A DNA stretch of 64,000 nt from Kocuria coralli (GTDB lineage Bacteria; Actinomycetota; Actinomycetes; Actinomycetales; Micrococcaceae). The notes below the pieces were generated by a model. That model saw only the letters and a program-made list of their open reading frames with translations, was not told the DNA's origin and made no database searches. Below, one piece after another: positions 47,191 through 56,628 of this stretch. Numbering within the stretch: the stretch's first letter is position 1; each line of letters begins with the position of its first letter. The stretch covers positions 33,225 to 97,224 of the forward strand of contig NZ_ML708622.1 of the NCBI RefSeq assembly GCF_008831305.1, in the 5' to 3' direction. The translations under genes and the position numbers were made by a program.

Positions 47191-47872
47191 CCTTCAGCAC
47201 CCGGAAGCCCCTGGACGAGGAGATCCGCTCCACCGTCCATTCCTGGCCCGTCCGCTCCGGCAGTGCCTGGAGCAGCCATTTCTGCAGCGAGTCGGCCCCG
47301 AGGTTCTTCTGCACCACCATCCAGGCCGCACCAGCGGGCGAGAGCCTGGGCAGCCAGTGCAGCAGCAGCTCGTGCAGGGCCTCCTTCCCGATCCGGATGG
47401 GCGGATTCGACCACATCGTGTCGAAGAGCCGGTCCGCGGGCACCTCTCCGGGCAGCAGCGCCTCCACTGCCAGGCCCACGGCCACGGCATTGTCGCGGGT
47501 CAGTGCCAGCGAGCGTTCATTGACGTCGACGGCGGTGATCCTCGGACCGCTTTCCTCCCCGCCCGGGATCCCCAGCGGGACATCGGCGCCGTCGTCGTCC
47601 GCCGAGGCCGAGCCCGAGCCCGAGGCCAGACGATCGCGCGCTGCCAGGCCCATCGCCAGGGTCAGCGGCCCCCAGCCGCAGCCCAGGTCCAGGAACTCGT
47701 GCCCCTCCGGGGCGGGGACGGCGTCGAGGAGGACCGCCGTTCCCTTGTCCAGGGCCCTGGGGGAGAACACCCCCGCGGAAGTGGCTACCCGTACCGACCG
47801 GCCCCGCAGCTCGATCTCCAGTTCGGAGCGGGTCTCCGGGCCTTCGGGCGTGGTGAAGTAGTGCGCGGTCAT
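47171..47872 (-). CDS. Class I SAM-dependent methyltransferase, RsmC-like
   Basis: A 233-residue enzyme with AdoMet-binding FLDLGCGWGPLTLAM and the base-methylation motif WSNPPIRIGK. The N-terminal ELRGRSVRVATSAGVFSPRALD is typical of RsmC/RlmG-type rRNA guanine-N2 methyltransferases, so rRNA is the likely but unproven substrate. A Gly/Ser/Ala/Asp-rich insert interrupts the domain. Convergent with dapF, sharing 20 bases. Confidence 0.87.
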   Translation of the reverse strand: MTAHYFTTPEGPETRSELEIELRGRSVRVATSAGVFSPRALDKGTAVLLDAVPAPEGHEFLDLGCGWGPLTLAMGLAARDRLASGSGSASADDDGADVPLGIPGGEESGPRITAVDVNERSLALTRDNAVAVGLAVEALLPGEVPADRLFDTMWSNPPIRIGKEALHELLLHWLPRLSPAGAAWMVVQKNLGADSLQKWLLQALPERTGQEWTVERISSSRGFRVLKVSRRSP

Positions 47873-47879
47873 GCCCGCT

Positions 47880-47885
47880 AGCCTA
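47880..47885 (-). promoter_or_regulatory. -10 element for a leaderless methyltransferase transcript
   Basis: On the minus strand TAGGCT lies seven bases before ATG 47872, with no ribosome binding site between. Confidence 0.4.
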
Positions 47886-48015
47886 GACGCAGGGAACAAC
47901 GCTCCCCGGTGAGTCGTTGACCTTCCTACGGCGGGCGCCAGACCTGCCGAACGCCACGACGGTCCGATCCTCCCGGGTCGGCCGCGGGTACTTCAGTTCC
48001 ATCCGAAAAGGATTC

Positions 48016-49737
48016 ATGACCAACAGTCACACCAACTCCCACCAGGGCCCCGCCGGAACCCCGCGCGGCCACGAACCGTCCCAGGCCGAGCTTGAGGACG
48101 TCGTCGGGCGCGTCCTTTCGCGTGCCCGCGCTGGGCGGGAAGCACCCGGTTCCGCAGCCGTCGGCGATGACGCGGCTGCGGATCGTCCCTCCGCGGAATT
48201 CCCCGGGGAATCCGGCCACGTCCTGGGCGGCACCGCCCGGGAGCTGGCCGAGCACACGGTGCACACCAGCGCCGACGGCGACCAGTACGACCTGGCCGCA
48301 CGGCAGTCGCTGCGCCGCGTGGCCAACCTGTCCACCGAGCTCGAGGACATCACCGAGGTCGAATACCGCGAGCTGCGCCTGGAGAAGGTCGTCCTCGCGG
48401 GATTGTGGACCTCGGGGAAAGCGGAGGAGGCCGAGAACTCCCTGCGCGAGCTCGCCGCACTGGCGGAGACCGCCGGTTCCGAGGTCCTCGACGGCGTGAT
48501 CCAGCGCCGTGCCACCCCGGACCCCGCGACCTACCTGGGCTCGGGCAAGGCGCTCGAGCTCAAGGACATCGTCTCGGCCACGGGCGCGGACACCGTGATC
48601 GTGGACGAGGAGCTCGCCCCCTCGCAGCGCCGTGCGCTCGAGGACGTGGTCAAGGTCAAGGTGATCGACCGGACCGGCCTGATCCTGGACATCTTCGCCC
48701 AGCACGCCAAGTCGAAGGAGGGCAAGGCCCAGGTCGAGCTGGCGCAGCTGGAGTACATGCTGCCGCGCCTGCGCGGCTGGGGCGGCAACCTGTCCCGCCA
48801 GGCGGGCGGCCGGGCCGCCTCGGGTGAGGGCATCGGCTCCCGTGGACCCGGCGAGACGAAGATCGAGCTGGACCGCCGCCGCATCCGCGCGCGCATGGCC
48901 AAGCTCAAGCGCGAGATCGCGGGCATGAAACCGGCCCGGGAGGCCAAGCGGCTCAACCGCCGTCGTAACTCGGTGCCCTCCGTGGCGATCGCGGGGTACA
49001 CCAACGCGGGCAAGTCCTCGCTGCTCAACCGGCTCACGGATGCCGGGGTGCTGGTGGAGAACGCCCTGTTCGCGACCCTGGACCCCACCGTCCGCCGGGC
49101 CGTGACCCCGGACGGCATCGGCTACACGCTCTCCGACACCGTGGGATTCGTGCGCTCGCTGCCCACCCAGCTGGTGGAGGCCTTCCGCTCGACCCTGGAG
49201 GAGGTGGCCGACGCTGACCTCATCCTCCACGTCGTGGACGGTGCGCACCCGGATCCGGAGGGCCAGATCCGGGCGGTGCGAGAGGTCCTGGCCGATATCG
49301 GAGCGACCACCCTGCCCGAGGTCATCGTGGTCAACAAGGCCGATACCGCGGACCCCTACGTGGTCGAGCGCCTGCGCAACACGCATCAGAACGTGGCCGT
49401 GGTCTCCGCGCACACCGGGCAGGGCATCGAGGAGCTCAAGGAGCTCATCTCCAGGTCCATCCCGCGTCCGGACCACGTGCTGGACCTGGTGGTGCCCTAC
49501 AGCGATGGTGACGTCGTCTCGCGCCTGCACGGCTGGGACGCCGAGATCCTGCGCACCGAGTACCTGCCGGAGGGTACGCACCTGCTGGTCAAGGTACGGG
49601 AGGACCTCGCGGGGGAGCTGGCGCAGTACGCTCCCGAGAACCCGCCCGAATTCTCGGCATCCGGTTCCGCCGAGCTCCCCGGCCCCGGTGAGGCACCCGC
49701 TGCCACCGAGCTCACCGACTCACCGTCAGCGCGATAG
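48016..49737 (+). CDS. hflX: GTPase HflX
   Basis: Ribosome-binding GTPase that splits stalled or stressed 70S ribosomes. 573 residues from ATG 48016 (AAAAGGA upstream). The N-terminal HflX domain includes ATPDPATYLGSGK-like sequence and VIVDEELAPSQRRALE. The glycine-rich linker GRGAASGEGIGSRGPGETKIE-like region leads to the G domain (GYTNAGKSSLLN near 327, TVGFVRSLPTQLVEAF, NKAD). About 80 extra N-terminal residues are poorly conserved. Confidence 0.95.
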   Translation: MTNSHTNSHQGPAGTPRGHEPSQAELEDVVGRVLSRARAGREAPGSAAVGDDAAADRPSAEFPGESGHVLGGTARELAEHTVHTSADGDQYDLAARQSLRRVANLSTELEDITEVEYRELRLEKVVLAGLWTSGKAEEAENSLRELAALAETAGSEVLDGVIQRRATPDPATYLGSGKALELKDIVSATGADTVIVDEELAPSQRRALEDVVKVKVIDRTGLILDIFAQHAKSKEGKAQVELAQLEYMLPRLRGWGGNLSRQAGGRAASGEGIGSRGPGETKIELDRRRIRARMAKLKREIAGMKPAREAKRLNRRRNSVPSVAIAGYTNAGKSSLLNRLTDAGVLVENALFATLDPTVRRAVTPDGIGYTLSDTVGFVRSLPTQLVEAFRSTLEEVADADLILHVVDGAHPDPEGQIRAVREVLADIGATTLPEVIVVNKADTADPYVVERLRNTHQNVAVVSAHTGQGIEELKELISRSIPRPDHVLDLVVPYSDGDVVSRLHGWDAEILRTEYLPEGTHLLVKVREDLAGELAQYAPENPPEFSASGSAELPGPGEAPAATELTDSPSAR

Positions 49738-49752
49738 GGCGACACCCGACAG

Positions 49753-51852
49753 ATGACGAAGACAGCAGCACCCGCCGCGGGCATCCGCGACGGCAGCGGC
49801 CGCCCCGTGTCCGACCGCCCGGAGACGCTTCCCGGGGCGGCCGACGCGCTGCACCTTCTGGACACCGCCGTCGAGGCCCTGGGCGGGCAGCGACGCGACG
49901 GACAGCGGTTCATGGCCGCCAAGGTGGCCGAGTCCCTGGAGATGCGCCGCCACCTGCTGGTCCAGGCGGGCACCGGCACCGGCAAGTCCCTGGCCTACCT
50001 GACGCCCGCGCTGCAGTACGCCGCGGCACAGCACGGTTCCCATTCCAAGCCCGTGGTGGTGGCCACGGCCACCCTGGCCCTGCAGTCGCAGGTGATGGGG
50101 CGGGATCTCCCGCGCCTGCTGGGCGCGCTCGAGGACGAGCTTCCCTCGGGGATGGAGGTGGCCCTGCTCAAAGGGCGCAGCAACTACGCGTGCCTCCACA
50201 AGCTGGAAGGCGGCTACCCGTCGGACGACGACGGTGCGCTGTTCGCCGCCCCGGGCGAGGGCCCGCACACCTCCTCCGCGCCCGTGTCCTCGCTGGGCAA
50301 AGAGGTGCAGCGGCTGCGGGAATGGGCCGGGAGCACCGAGACGGGCGATCGCGACGAGGTCCTGCCGGGCGTCACGGATGCCGCCTGGCGCCAGATCTCC
50401 GTCACCGCACGCGAATGCCTGGGCCGGTCCTGCCCGTTCGTCGAGGAGTGCTTCGCCGAGCTGGCCAAGGCCAGGGCCGCGCAGGCGGACCTGGTGATCA
50501 CCAACCACGCCCTGCTGGCGATCAACGCCTTCCAGGACCTGCAGGTGCTGCCCGATCACGACGTCGCCATCATCGATGAGGCGCACGAGCTGCGCGACCG
50601 CGTGACGGGAGCGGTCACCGGAGCGCTGTCGGGCGCCGCCGTGCGCGCAGCGGCCTCCTCGATCCGCAAGCACACCTCCGCGAAGTCCGACGATCTGCAG
50701 GCCGGTGCCGACGATCTCGAGAAGGCCCTCGAGGGCGTCCCCGCCGAACTGCTGGCCCGGGGTTTGAGCGAGGCCATGGCCGGCGCGGTCGGCCGCATCC
50801 GGGATGCCGCGCGCCAAACCCTGACCGATTCCAAGCCCGAGAAGGGCTCCGCGGGACAGGACGGCGACGCCGACGGCGGACGCCAGATGGCCAGATCACG
50901 GGTCACCGAGGTCCTGGAGCTGTGCGAGCGGATGATCGAGGCCGACGCGCACCGTGAGGTGCTGTGGATCTCTCGGGCCGGCGGATGGGAGTCGGGCCGC
51001 GGCTATGTGCCTGCCGATGACACCGACCCCGCGACCCTGCACATCGCACCCCTCTCCGTCGCAGGGCAACTGCGAGAAGGCCTGTTCGACGGCCGCACCG
51101 TGATCATGACCTCGGCCACGCTGTCCGTGGGGGAGTCGTTCGATTCCGTTGCGGGAGACCTCGGTCTTCAAGGCCCCGGGGCGCCGCGCTGGGAGGGCGT
51201 CGACGTCGGCAGCCCCTTCGACTACGGGCGGCAGGGGATCCTGTACCTCGCCCGGCACCTCGAGAAACCAGGGCGCCGGTTGTCGCAGGGCACGCTCGAC
51301 GAGATCGTTGAGCTGGTCGAGGCCTCCGGCGGCGCCGCACTGGGACTGTTCTCCTCGCGCAGGGCGGCCGAGGAAGCAGCGGAGTACGTACGCTCGCGCA
51401 CCGATCTCCCGATCCTCTGCCAGGGCGATGCCTCCCTGAATACCCTGGTTTACGAGTTCGCCGAGGACCCGGAGACCTGCCTGTTCGGGACCATGAGCCT
51501 GTGGCAGGGTGTCGACGTCCCCGGCGACTCCTGCCGGCTGGTGCTCATCGACCGGATCCCGTTCCCGCGGCCCGACGACCCGCTCTCCACGGCCCGCAGC
51601 CGCGCCACGGCAGAGGCCGGCGGCAACGGCTTCATGGCGGTGTCCGCGACGCATGCGGCCATCCGGCTGGCTCAGGGGGCGGGACGCCTGATCCGGTCCG
51701 GCTCGGACAGGGGCGTGGTGGCCGTCCTGGACTCGCGCATCGCCACGGCCCGGTACGGGGGATTCCTGCGGTCCACCCTCCCGCCGTTGTGGACCACGGA
51801 CGATCGCAAGACCGTGATCGGGGCGTTGCGCCGGCTCGGGCAGGGCGGCTGA
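49753..51852 (+). CDS. dinG: ATP-dependent DNA helicase, DinG/XPD type
   Basis: 5'-3' helicase of the iron-sulfur XPD family. 699 residues. Walker A QAGTGTGKSLAYL, cluster cysteines in YACLHKLEG and ARECLGRSCPFVEECF (four in total), DEAH box IIDEAHELRD, and C-terminal motif VI ATHAAIRLAQGAGRLIRS. Follows hflX by 15 bases and converges on lexA with a 25-base gap. No LexA box seen before it. Confidence 0.93.
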   Translation: MTKTAAPAAGIRDGSGRPVSDRPETLPGAADALHLLDTAVEALGGQRRDGQRFMAAKVAESLEMRRHLLVQAGTGTGKSLAYLTPALQYAAAQHGSHSKPVVVATATLALQSQVMGRDLPRLLGALEDELPSGMEVALLKGRSNYACLHKLEGGYPSDDDGALFAAPGEGPHTSSAPVSSLGKEVQRLREWAGSTETGDRDEVLPGVTDAAWRQISVTARECLGRSCPFVEECFAELAKARAAQADLVITNHALLAINAFQDLQVLPDHDVAIIDEAHELRDRVTGAVTGALSGAAVRAAASSIRKHTSAKSDDLQAGADDLEKALEGVPAELLARGLSEAMAGAVGRIRDAARQTLTDSKPEKGSAGQDGDADGGRQMARSRVTEVLELCERMIEADAHREVLWISRAGGWESGRGYVPADDTDPATLHIAPLSVAGQLREGLFDGRTVIMTSATLSVGESFDSVAGDLGLQGPGAPRWEGVDVGSPFDYGRQGILYLARHLEKPGRRLSQGTLDEIVELVEASGGAALGLFSSRRAAEEAAEYVRSRTDLPILCQGDASLNTLVYEFAEDPETCLFGTMSLWQGVDVPGDSCRLVLIDRIPFPRPDDPLSTARSRATAEAGGNGFMAVSATHAAIRLAQGAGRLIRSGSDRGVVAVLDSRIATARYGGFLRSTLPPLWTTDDRKTVIGALRRLGQGG

Positions 51853-51877
51853 CCCGAGTCCGCGGGCCGGCGGTTCC

Positions 51878-52714
51878 TCAGAGGCTGCGCAGGACCGAGA
51901 CCACCTTGCCCATCACGGTGGCATGGTCGCCCAGGATCGGCTCGTACAGGGTGTTCTGCGGCAGCAGCCAGGTATGGCCGTCCCGCTGGCGGAAGGTCTT
52001 GACCGTGGCCTCGTCGTCCAGCAGCGCGGCCACGATGTCCCCGTTCTCGGCCGTGTTCTGCTGCCGTACGACCACCCAGTCGCCGTCGCAGATGGCGGCG
52101 TCGATCATCGAGTCGCCGTGGACGCGGAGCATGAACAGCTCCCCGTGGCCGGTCAGCTGGCGCGGCAGGGCGACGGTCTGCTCCACCTGCTGATCCGCGG
52201 TGATCGGCACGCCGGCCGCGATACGGCCGACCAACGGGACCAGACGCACCTCGGCGTCCGGGTCGGCCTCCTGCGGGACCGGCGGGCGGGTGGGAAGCCG
52301 CCGTACATTATCCGGCAGGGCGGAGCCCTGCGGCGTGGGGGAGGCCTCCCCAACGGCATATGAACCGGGAGCCGTCGTGGGGGAGTTCTGCGCCGGGGCG
52401 TCCTCCGGGTCGGCCGCCGAGGCCTCGGCGGCACCGGTGGGCCCGGTGGTCAGCACCTCCATGGCGCGAGGCCGCTTGGGATCGCGGCGGATATGCCCCA
52501 GCCGTTCCAGCTGGTTGAGCTGATGGGTCACGCTCGACAGCGAGGCCAGCCCGGCGAGATCGCCGATCTCGCGCATCGAGGGCGGATAGCCGTGCTGCGC
52601 GATCGAGCCGCGGATCACCTCGAGGATCTTCTGCTGCCGCGCTGACAGCCCCTGACGCGGCGAACGCTTCCGGCCCTCGGCCTGGGAGGGGATATCTCGA
52701 TCTCTCGGTGCCAT
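51878..52714 (-). CDS. lexA: SOS repressor LexA
   Basis: Autocleaving repressor of DNA-damage genes. 278 residues: winged-helix DNA-binding domain ([16 protein letters not shown] ... [15 protein letters not shown]), cleavage site A167-G168 (RIAAGVP), catalytic S202 (GDSM) and K239 (ATVKTF), with spacings identical to E. coli. The linker between domains is about 60 residues of Ala/Pro/Thr-rich sequence, longer than usual. AAGGA ribosome binding site. Divergent from the LysM gene. Confidence 0.97.
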   Translation of the reverse strand: MAPRDRDIPSQAEGRKRSPRQGLSARQQKILEVIRGSIAQHGYPPSMREIGDLAGLASLSSVTHQLNQLERLGHIRRDPKRPRAMEVLTTGPTGAAEASAADPEDAPAQNSPTTAPGSYAVGEASPTPQGSALPDNVRRLPTRPPVPQEADPDAEVRLVPLVGRIAAGVPITADQQVEQTVALPRQLTGHGELFMLRVHGDSMIDAAICDGDWVVVRQQNTAENGDIVAALLDDEATVKTFRQRDGHTWLLPQNTLYEPILGDHATVMGKVVSVLRSL

Positions 52715-52858
52715 GGCCGTCCTTCACATCCCGCGCTCGGTCGAATCCTTGTGGTGTCCGACCCCCTCTGTTGACTGGACCCCGAAGGACCAGCGGCCGG
52801 AGAGTCCCGGCAGTGCCCGGTGACGGGGCCTCACGAACCACGGCACCCGGACCCTCTC

Positions 52859-52888
52859 AGGGTAAGGGAGCCGAGGGATGTGACCAAA
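52859..52888 (-). promoter_or_regulatory. lexA promoter
   Basis: On the minus strand TTTGGT (52888-52883), an 18-base spacer and TACCCT (52864-52859). The first LexA box overlaps the -35, consistent with autorepression. Confidence 0.45.
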
Positions 52889-52898
52889 CATATGTTCG
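52885..52898. promoter_or_regulatory. LexA box 1 (lexA side)
   Basis: CAAACATATGTTCG, one mismatch to CGAAC-N4-GTTCG. It overlaps the proposed lexA -35. Confidence 0.65.
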
Positions 52899-52950
52899 AA
52901 CGCGTGTCGACATCACTCGTACACGCGTGCTAGAAATGTTCGAAACGGAA

Positions 52951-52966
52951 TCGAATACCTGTTCGA
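52951..52966. promoter_or_regulatory. LexA box 2 (LysM-gene side)
   Basis: TCGAATACCTGTTCGA, one mismatch to consensus and the same T substitution as the recA box. It lies about 70 bases before the LysM gene. An 8-bp inverted repeat (52900-52907 with 52921-52928) lies between the two boxes. The rest of 52715-53034 holds no gene. Confidence 0.75.
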
Positions 52967-53034
52967 ATGGTGCCGATCGCTCCCGGGGAAGCCCTCGCGG
53001 GCCATCGGAGCCCGGCAGGAGGGAGTGCATTCCA

Positions 53035-53520
53035 ATGTCAGCCATCAGCTTTGTCCCGCGCTTGCGCGGATCCTCTTCCGACAGGCCCACCCGTGCCCCG
53101 CTGCTGCGGGGACTGCGTTCGGGCTGCCGGGCTTTCACCGGAGAGGTCGTGGCCGCCGTGCCGGTCCTGCGGCGTCGCAGCGACCGGCAGGAGCGGGCCG
53201 CGTGGCGCGCGCCGGTTCACCTGACCCGCCGCGGCCGTCTCCTGTTCATCGGTCTGCCCGTCATGGTGGCGACGGCAGCGGTCGCCGTCGCCCTGGTGAT
53301 CCTGATCGCCCCGGCCACCGTGACGGCGAGCACCGATCCCGTGGAGGGCCCCGGCACGGAGATCGTCACCGTCGGCTCCGGCGACACCCTGTGGGAGATC
53401 GCCCTGGCGGCGGACTCCGAGCGGGATACGCGGATCGTGGTCTCCGATATCGTCGAGCTCAACGACCTCGAGACCCAGGCCGTGACCACGGGCCAGCAGC
53501 TGCTGGTTCCCGCCCGGTGA
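53035..53520 (+). CDS. LysM-domain membrane protein, YneA/ChiZ-like SOS division inhibitor candidate
   Basis: A 161-residue protein. A basic cytoplasmic N-terminus, one transmembrane helix (LLFIGLPVMVATAAVAVALVI, about 80-102) and a C-terminal LysM domain (EIVTVGSGDTLWEIALAADS ... GQQLLVPAR). Small LysM proteins divergent from lexA and SOS-induced are known as YneA in Bacillus and ChiZ (Rv2719c) in Mycobacterium, where they halt division. Topology, position and the adjacent LexA box support the same role here. ATG 53035 with GGAG upstream. Confidence 0.85.
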   Translation: MSAISFVPRLRGSSSDRPTRAPLLRGLRSGCRAFTGEVVAAVPVLRRRSDRQERAAWRAPVHLTRRGRLLFIGLPVMVATAAVAVALVILIAPATVTASTDPVEGPGTEIVTVGSGDTLWEIALAADSERDTRIVVSDIVELNDLETQAVTTGQQLLVPAR

Positions 53521-53663
53521 CCCTCAGCTCCAGCGCCGAGCGCGGAGGAACGGCGAGGTGCCATGGCGAGATGCCGAGGTCTGCCCGGACCGGGAATCCC
53601 GGATACCGCGGTCCTGAGAGCGGCGGCACAGGCCTCCGAATCGGCTCAGCGCCCCGAGCCTCG

Positions 53664-53669
53664 TAGACT
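53664..53669 (+). promoter_or_regulatory. -10 element for leaderless hisC
   Basis: TAGACT ends six bases before GTG 53676. The following GGTGCGGTGAC is identical at the Nudix gene start (62179-62189). Confidence 0.55.
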
Positions 53670-53675
53670 GGTGCG

Positions 53676-54803
53676 GTGACTGCGACAAACGACCGCACCG
53701 ACCTGCTCAACGCCCTTCCGCTGCGCGACGACCTGCGCGGGAAAACCCCCTACGGTGCCCCGCAGCTGGACGTCGCCGTCACCCTCAATACCAACGAGAA
53801 CACCCATCCCGTGCCCGACGACGTCCAGGCCGCGATCGTCCAGGAGGTCTCCCGGGCCGCCGCCGGCCTCAACCGGTACCCGGATCGGGAGTTCACCGTC
53901 CTGCGTGAGGAACTGGCCCAGTACCTGGGGCACGGCCTGACGGCGGAGAACATCTGGGCCGCCAACGGCTCCAACGAGATCCTGCAGCAGCTGATGCAGG
54001 CCTTCGGGGGCCCCGGACGGTCCGTGCTGTCCTTCGTGCCGACCTATTCGATGTACCCGATCCTGTCGGCGGGAACGAACACCGCCTTCATCCCCGGGCA
54101 GCGTGCCCGGGACTTCACCCTCCCCCCGGAGTCGGCGGCCGAGCAGGTGCGCGAGCACCAGCCGTCCATCGTGATCCTCTGCTCGCCCAACAACCCCACG
54201 GGCACTGCGCTCGACGACGAGGTCGTCGACGCCGTGTACCAGGCCAGCGAGGCGAGCAACAGCATCGTCGTCGTAGACGAGGCCTATGCCGAGTTCTCCC
54301 GCAATCCAGCCGCTACCGCGATCAGGCTCCTCGACGGGCGCCCCCGGTTGGTGGTCAGCCGGACCATGTCCAAGGCCTTCGCCCTGGCCGGCGCCCGGAT
54401 CGGCTACTTCGCCGCAGCGCCCCAGATCGCCGACGCCGTGCGGCTCGTGCGCCTGCCCTACCACCTCTCGGCGGTGTCCCAGGCCACGGCACTGGCCGCC
54501 CTGCGGCACCGGACGGCCCTGCTGGCGGACGTGGAGTCGATCAAGATGCAACGCGACCGGATCGTCGACGACCTCAAGCGCATGGGGCTGGGGCCCTCCG
54601 AGTCCGACTCCAACTTCGTCTTCTTCGGCGGAGCCTTCGATGCCCGCGCCCTGTGGGAATACCTGCTGGAACGCGGCGTGCTGATCCGCGACGTCGGGAT
54701 CGACGGGCACCTGAGGGTCACCGCCGGTACGGAGGAGGAGACGACCGCCTTCCTGGAGGGCGTGGAGTCCTACCTGGAGAGCGCAGCCGCCCCGCCGGCC
54801 TGA
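53676..54803 (+). CDS. hisC: Histidinol-phosphate aminotransferase
   Basis: PLP enzyme of histidine biosynthesis. 375 residues: [46 protein letters not shown] and the PLP lysine K233 in [17 protein letters not shown]. First gene of hisC-hisB-hisH-hisA. The start is leaderless by position. Confidence 0.96.
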   Translation: MTATNDRTDLLNALPLRDDLRGKTPYGAPQLDVAVTLNTNENTHPVPDDVQAAIVQEVSRAAAGLNRYPDREFTVLREELAQYLGHGLTAENIWAANGSNEILQQLMQAFGGPGRSVLSFVPTYSMYPILSAGTNTAFIPGQRARDFTLPPESAAEQVREHQPSIVILCSPNNPTGTALDDEVVDAVYQASEASNSIVVVDEAYAEFSRNPAATAIRLLDGRPRLVVSRTMSKAFALAGARIGYFAAAPQIADAVRLVRLPYHLSAVSQATALAALRHRTALLADVESIKMQRDRIVDDLKRMGLGPSESDSNFVFFGGAFDARALWEYLLERGVLIRDVGIDGHLRVTAGTEEETTAFLEGVESYLESAAAPPA

Positions 54804-54866
54804 GCACCGGGCCCGTCCCGGGCCGGATCCCGGACCGCCACCGAACACCCGCGGTCCCTGTGAAAC

Positions 54867-54894
54867 GACCACCGCGAACCGACCACCGCGAACC
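54867..54894 (+). repeat. 14-base tandem repeat upstream of hisB
   Basis: GACCACCGCGAACC occurs twice in direct succession (54867 and 54881) and a third copy begins (GACCA). It lies between hisC and hisB. Confidence 0.7.
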
Positions 54895-54910
54895 GACCAT
54901 GGAGAACCCC

Positions 54911-55567
54911 GTGAGCCCCGCTGAGAACAAGACCACATCGACCGGAGCCGGCGAGCCCACGACCCGCCCGGAGCGCACCGCCCGCGTGGAGCGGGCCACC
55001 AGCGAGTCGCAGATCGTGGTGGAACTCGATCTGGACGGCACCGGTGAGAACGAGATCTCCACGACCGTGCCGTTCTACGACCACATGCTCACGGCGCTGT
55101 CCAAGCACTCGCTGATCGACCTCAAGGTGCAGGCCAGCGGGGACACCCACATCGACGTCCACCACGTGGTCGAGGACACCGCGATCGTGATCGGAGAGGC
55201 CATCAAGGAGGCGCTGGGGGACAAGCGCGGCATCCGCCGGTTCGGCGAGGCCTCCGTGCCCCTGGACGAGGCCCTGGCGCACGCGGTGGTCGACGTCTCC
55301 GGCCGCCCGTACTGCGTCCACGTCGGCGAGCCCGAGGGGCAGCAGTACCACCTGATCGGCGGTCACTTCACCGGCTCGATGGTCCAGCACGTCTTCGAGT
55401 CCCTGAGCTTCCACGCCGAGATCTGCCTGCACATGGAACTGATCCGGGGCCGCGACCCGCACCACATCGCGGAAGCACAGTTCAAGGCCCTGGCCCGCGC
55501 GCTGCGCGTGGCGGTGGAGCCCGATCCCCGTGTCACGGGGATCCCCTCGACCAAGGGTGCGCTCTGA
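54911..55567 (+). CDS. hisB: Imidazoleglycerol-phosphate dehydratase
   Basis: Manganese enzyme of histidine synthesis. 218 residues, with [32 protein letters not shown] and [17 protein letters not shown]. Start GTG 54911 has GGAG six bases upstream; ATG 54899 four codons earlier lacks a site. The stop shares one base with the hisH ATG. Confidence 0.95.
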   Translation: MSPAENKTTSTGAGEPTTRPERTARVERATSESQIVVELDLDGTGENEISTTVPFYDHMLTALSKHSLIDLKVQASGDTHIDVHHVVEDTAIVIGEAIKEALGDKRGIRRFGEASVPLDEALAHAVVDVSGRPYCVHVGEPEGQQYHLIGGHFTGSMVQHVFESLSFHAEICLHMELIRGRDPHHIAEAQFKALARALRVAVEPDPRVTGIPSTKGAL

Positions 55568-56406
55568 TGCGGGGGGCCGAGGAGGGCGTGAACCCCGAGG
55601 GGAAGACCATCCCCGTACCCGAAACGGTCGGGGCGGGGCCCTCGGGCTCACAGCACGAGGCGCCCGTGGTCGTCGTCCTCGACTACGGGGCGGGCAATAT
55701 CCGCTCAGCCGTGCGCGCCCTGGAGGCGGCGGGCGCGCGGGTGCTCCTGAGCCGTGAGAAACAGCATGTCCTGGACGCCGACGGCCTGGTCGTCCCCGGC
55801 GTCGGCGCCTTCCGCGCCGTCGTCGAGGGGCTGCGCGACGTCGGCGCCGTGCCCCTGATCGAACGCCGCCTGATGGGCGGGCGCCCCGTGCTCGGCATCT
55901 GCGTGGGTCTGCAGGTGCTGTTCGAACGCGGTGTGGAGCACGGAGACGAGACCGAAGGACTCGGGCAATGGCCGGGCGTGGTCGAACGCCTGGAGGCCCC
56001 GGTGGTCCCGCACATGGGGTGGAACACGGTCGAGACGCCCGAGGGCACGGAGCTGTTCAAGGGCATCGAGGGCGAACGGTTCTACTTCGTGCACTCCTAC
56101 GGGGTGCAGCACTGGCCCTTCGAAGCAGGCAGCGCCCACATGCTCCCCCCGCAGGTCACCTGGGCCGAGCACGGCGCCAGGTTCATCGCGGCGGTGGAGA
56201 ACGGACCGCTGTCGGCCACCCAGTTCCACCCGGAGAAGTCCGGCGAGGCGGGCCTGAGCCTGCTGCGCAACTGGATCGCGACACTGCCGAGGACCGGGCG
56301 GCTGGACGAGGTGCTCGACGCCCGTCATGACGACGACGGCCTGACGGAAGCCGCCCAGGTGGCCCCTAGCCAGGCGGCGGACGAGTCCGGGGGCGATCCG
56401 CGATGA
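55567..56406 (+). CDS. hisH: Imidazole glycerol phosphate synthase, glutaminase subunit
   Basis: Class I glutamine amidotransferase that feeds ammonia to HisF (not in the window). 279 residues. Catalytic triad C112 (GICVGLQ), H221 and E223 (FHPEKSG); also VPGVGAF and PHMGWNTV. Extended at both ends (about 35 N-terminal and 40 C-terminal residues beyond the usual 200-210). Overlaps hisB and the next gene. Confidence 0.95.
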   Translation: MRGAEEGVNPEGKTIPVPETVGAGPSGSQHEAPVVVVLDYGAGNIRSAVRALEAAGARVLLSREKQHVLDADGLVVPGVGAFRAVVEGLRDVGAVPLIERRLMGGRPVLGICVGLQVLFERGVEHGDETEGLGQWPGVVERLEAPVVPHMGWNTVETPEGTELFKGIEGERFYFVHSYGVQHWPFEAGSAHMLPPQVTWAEHGARFIAAVENGPLSATQFHPEKSGEAGLSLLRNWIATLPRTGRLDEVLDARHDDDGLTEAAQVAPSQAADESGGDPR

Positions 56407-56570
56407 CATGGTCCGTCATCCTGCTGGTCCTGGGGGCCTTCCTGATCGGCGGAGTGATCTCCTTCTACCAGCAGGGCTTCCCCAAATGGGTGGTCGCCCT
56501 GATGGCCGTGGCCGCGGGAGCCTTGATCCTCTACGGAGCCTGGTCCTGGCTGGTCGGGCTCAACGCCTGA
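56403..56570 (+). CDS. Small membrane protein between hisH and hisA
   Basis: A 55-residue protein starting [18 protein letters not shown] and ending [12 protein letters not shown]: two transmembrane helices around [10 protein letters not shown]. Its ATG overlaps the hisH stop (ATGA), so it is translated with the his genes. I recall similar short hydrophobic genes at this position in other Micrococcales. Function unknown. Confidence 0.7.
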   Translation: MTWSVILLVLGAFLIGGVISFYQQGFPKWVVALMAVAAGALILYGAWSWLVGLNA

Positions 56571-56628
56571 GCCCGCCGCCCCGCCCACCGCACCGACAGC
56601 CACAACCAGCTACCACACGAGGAAATTG

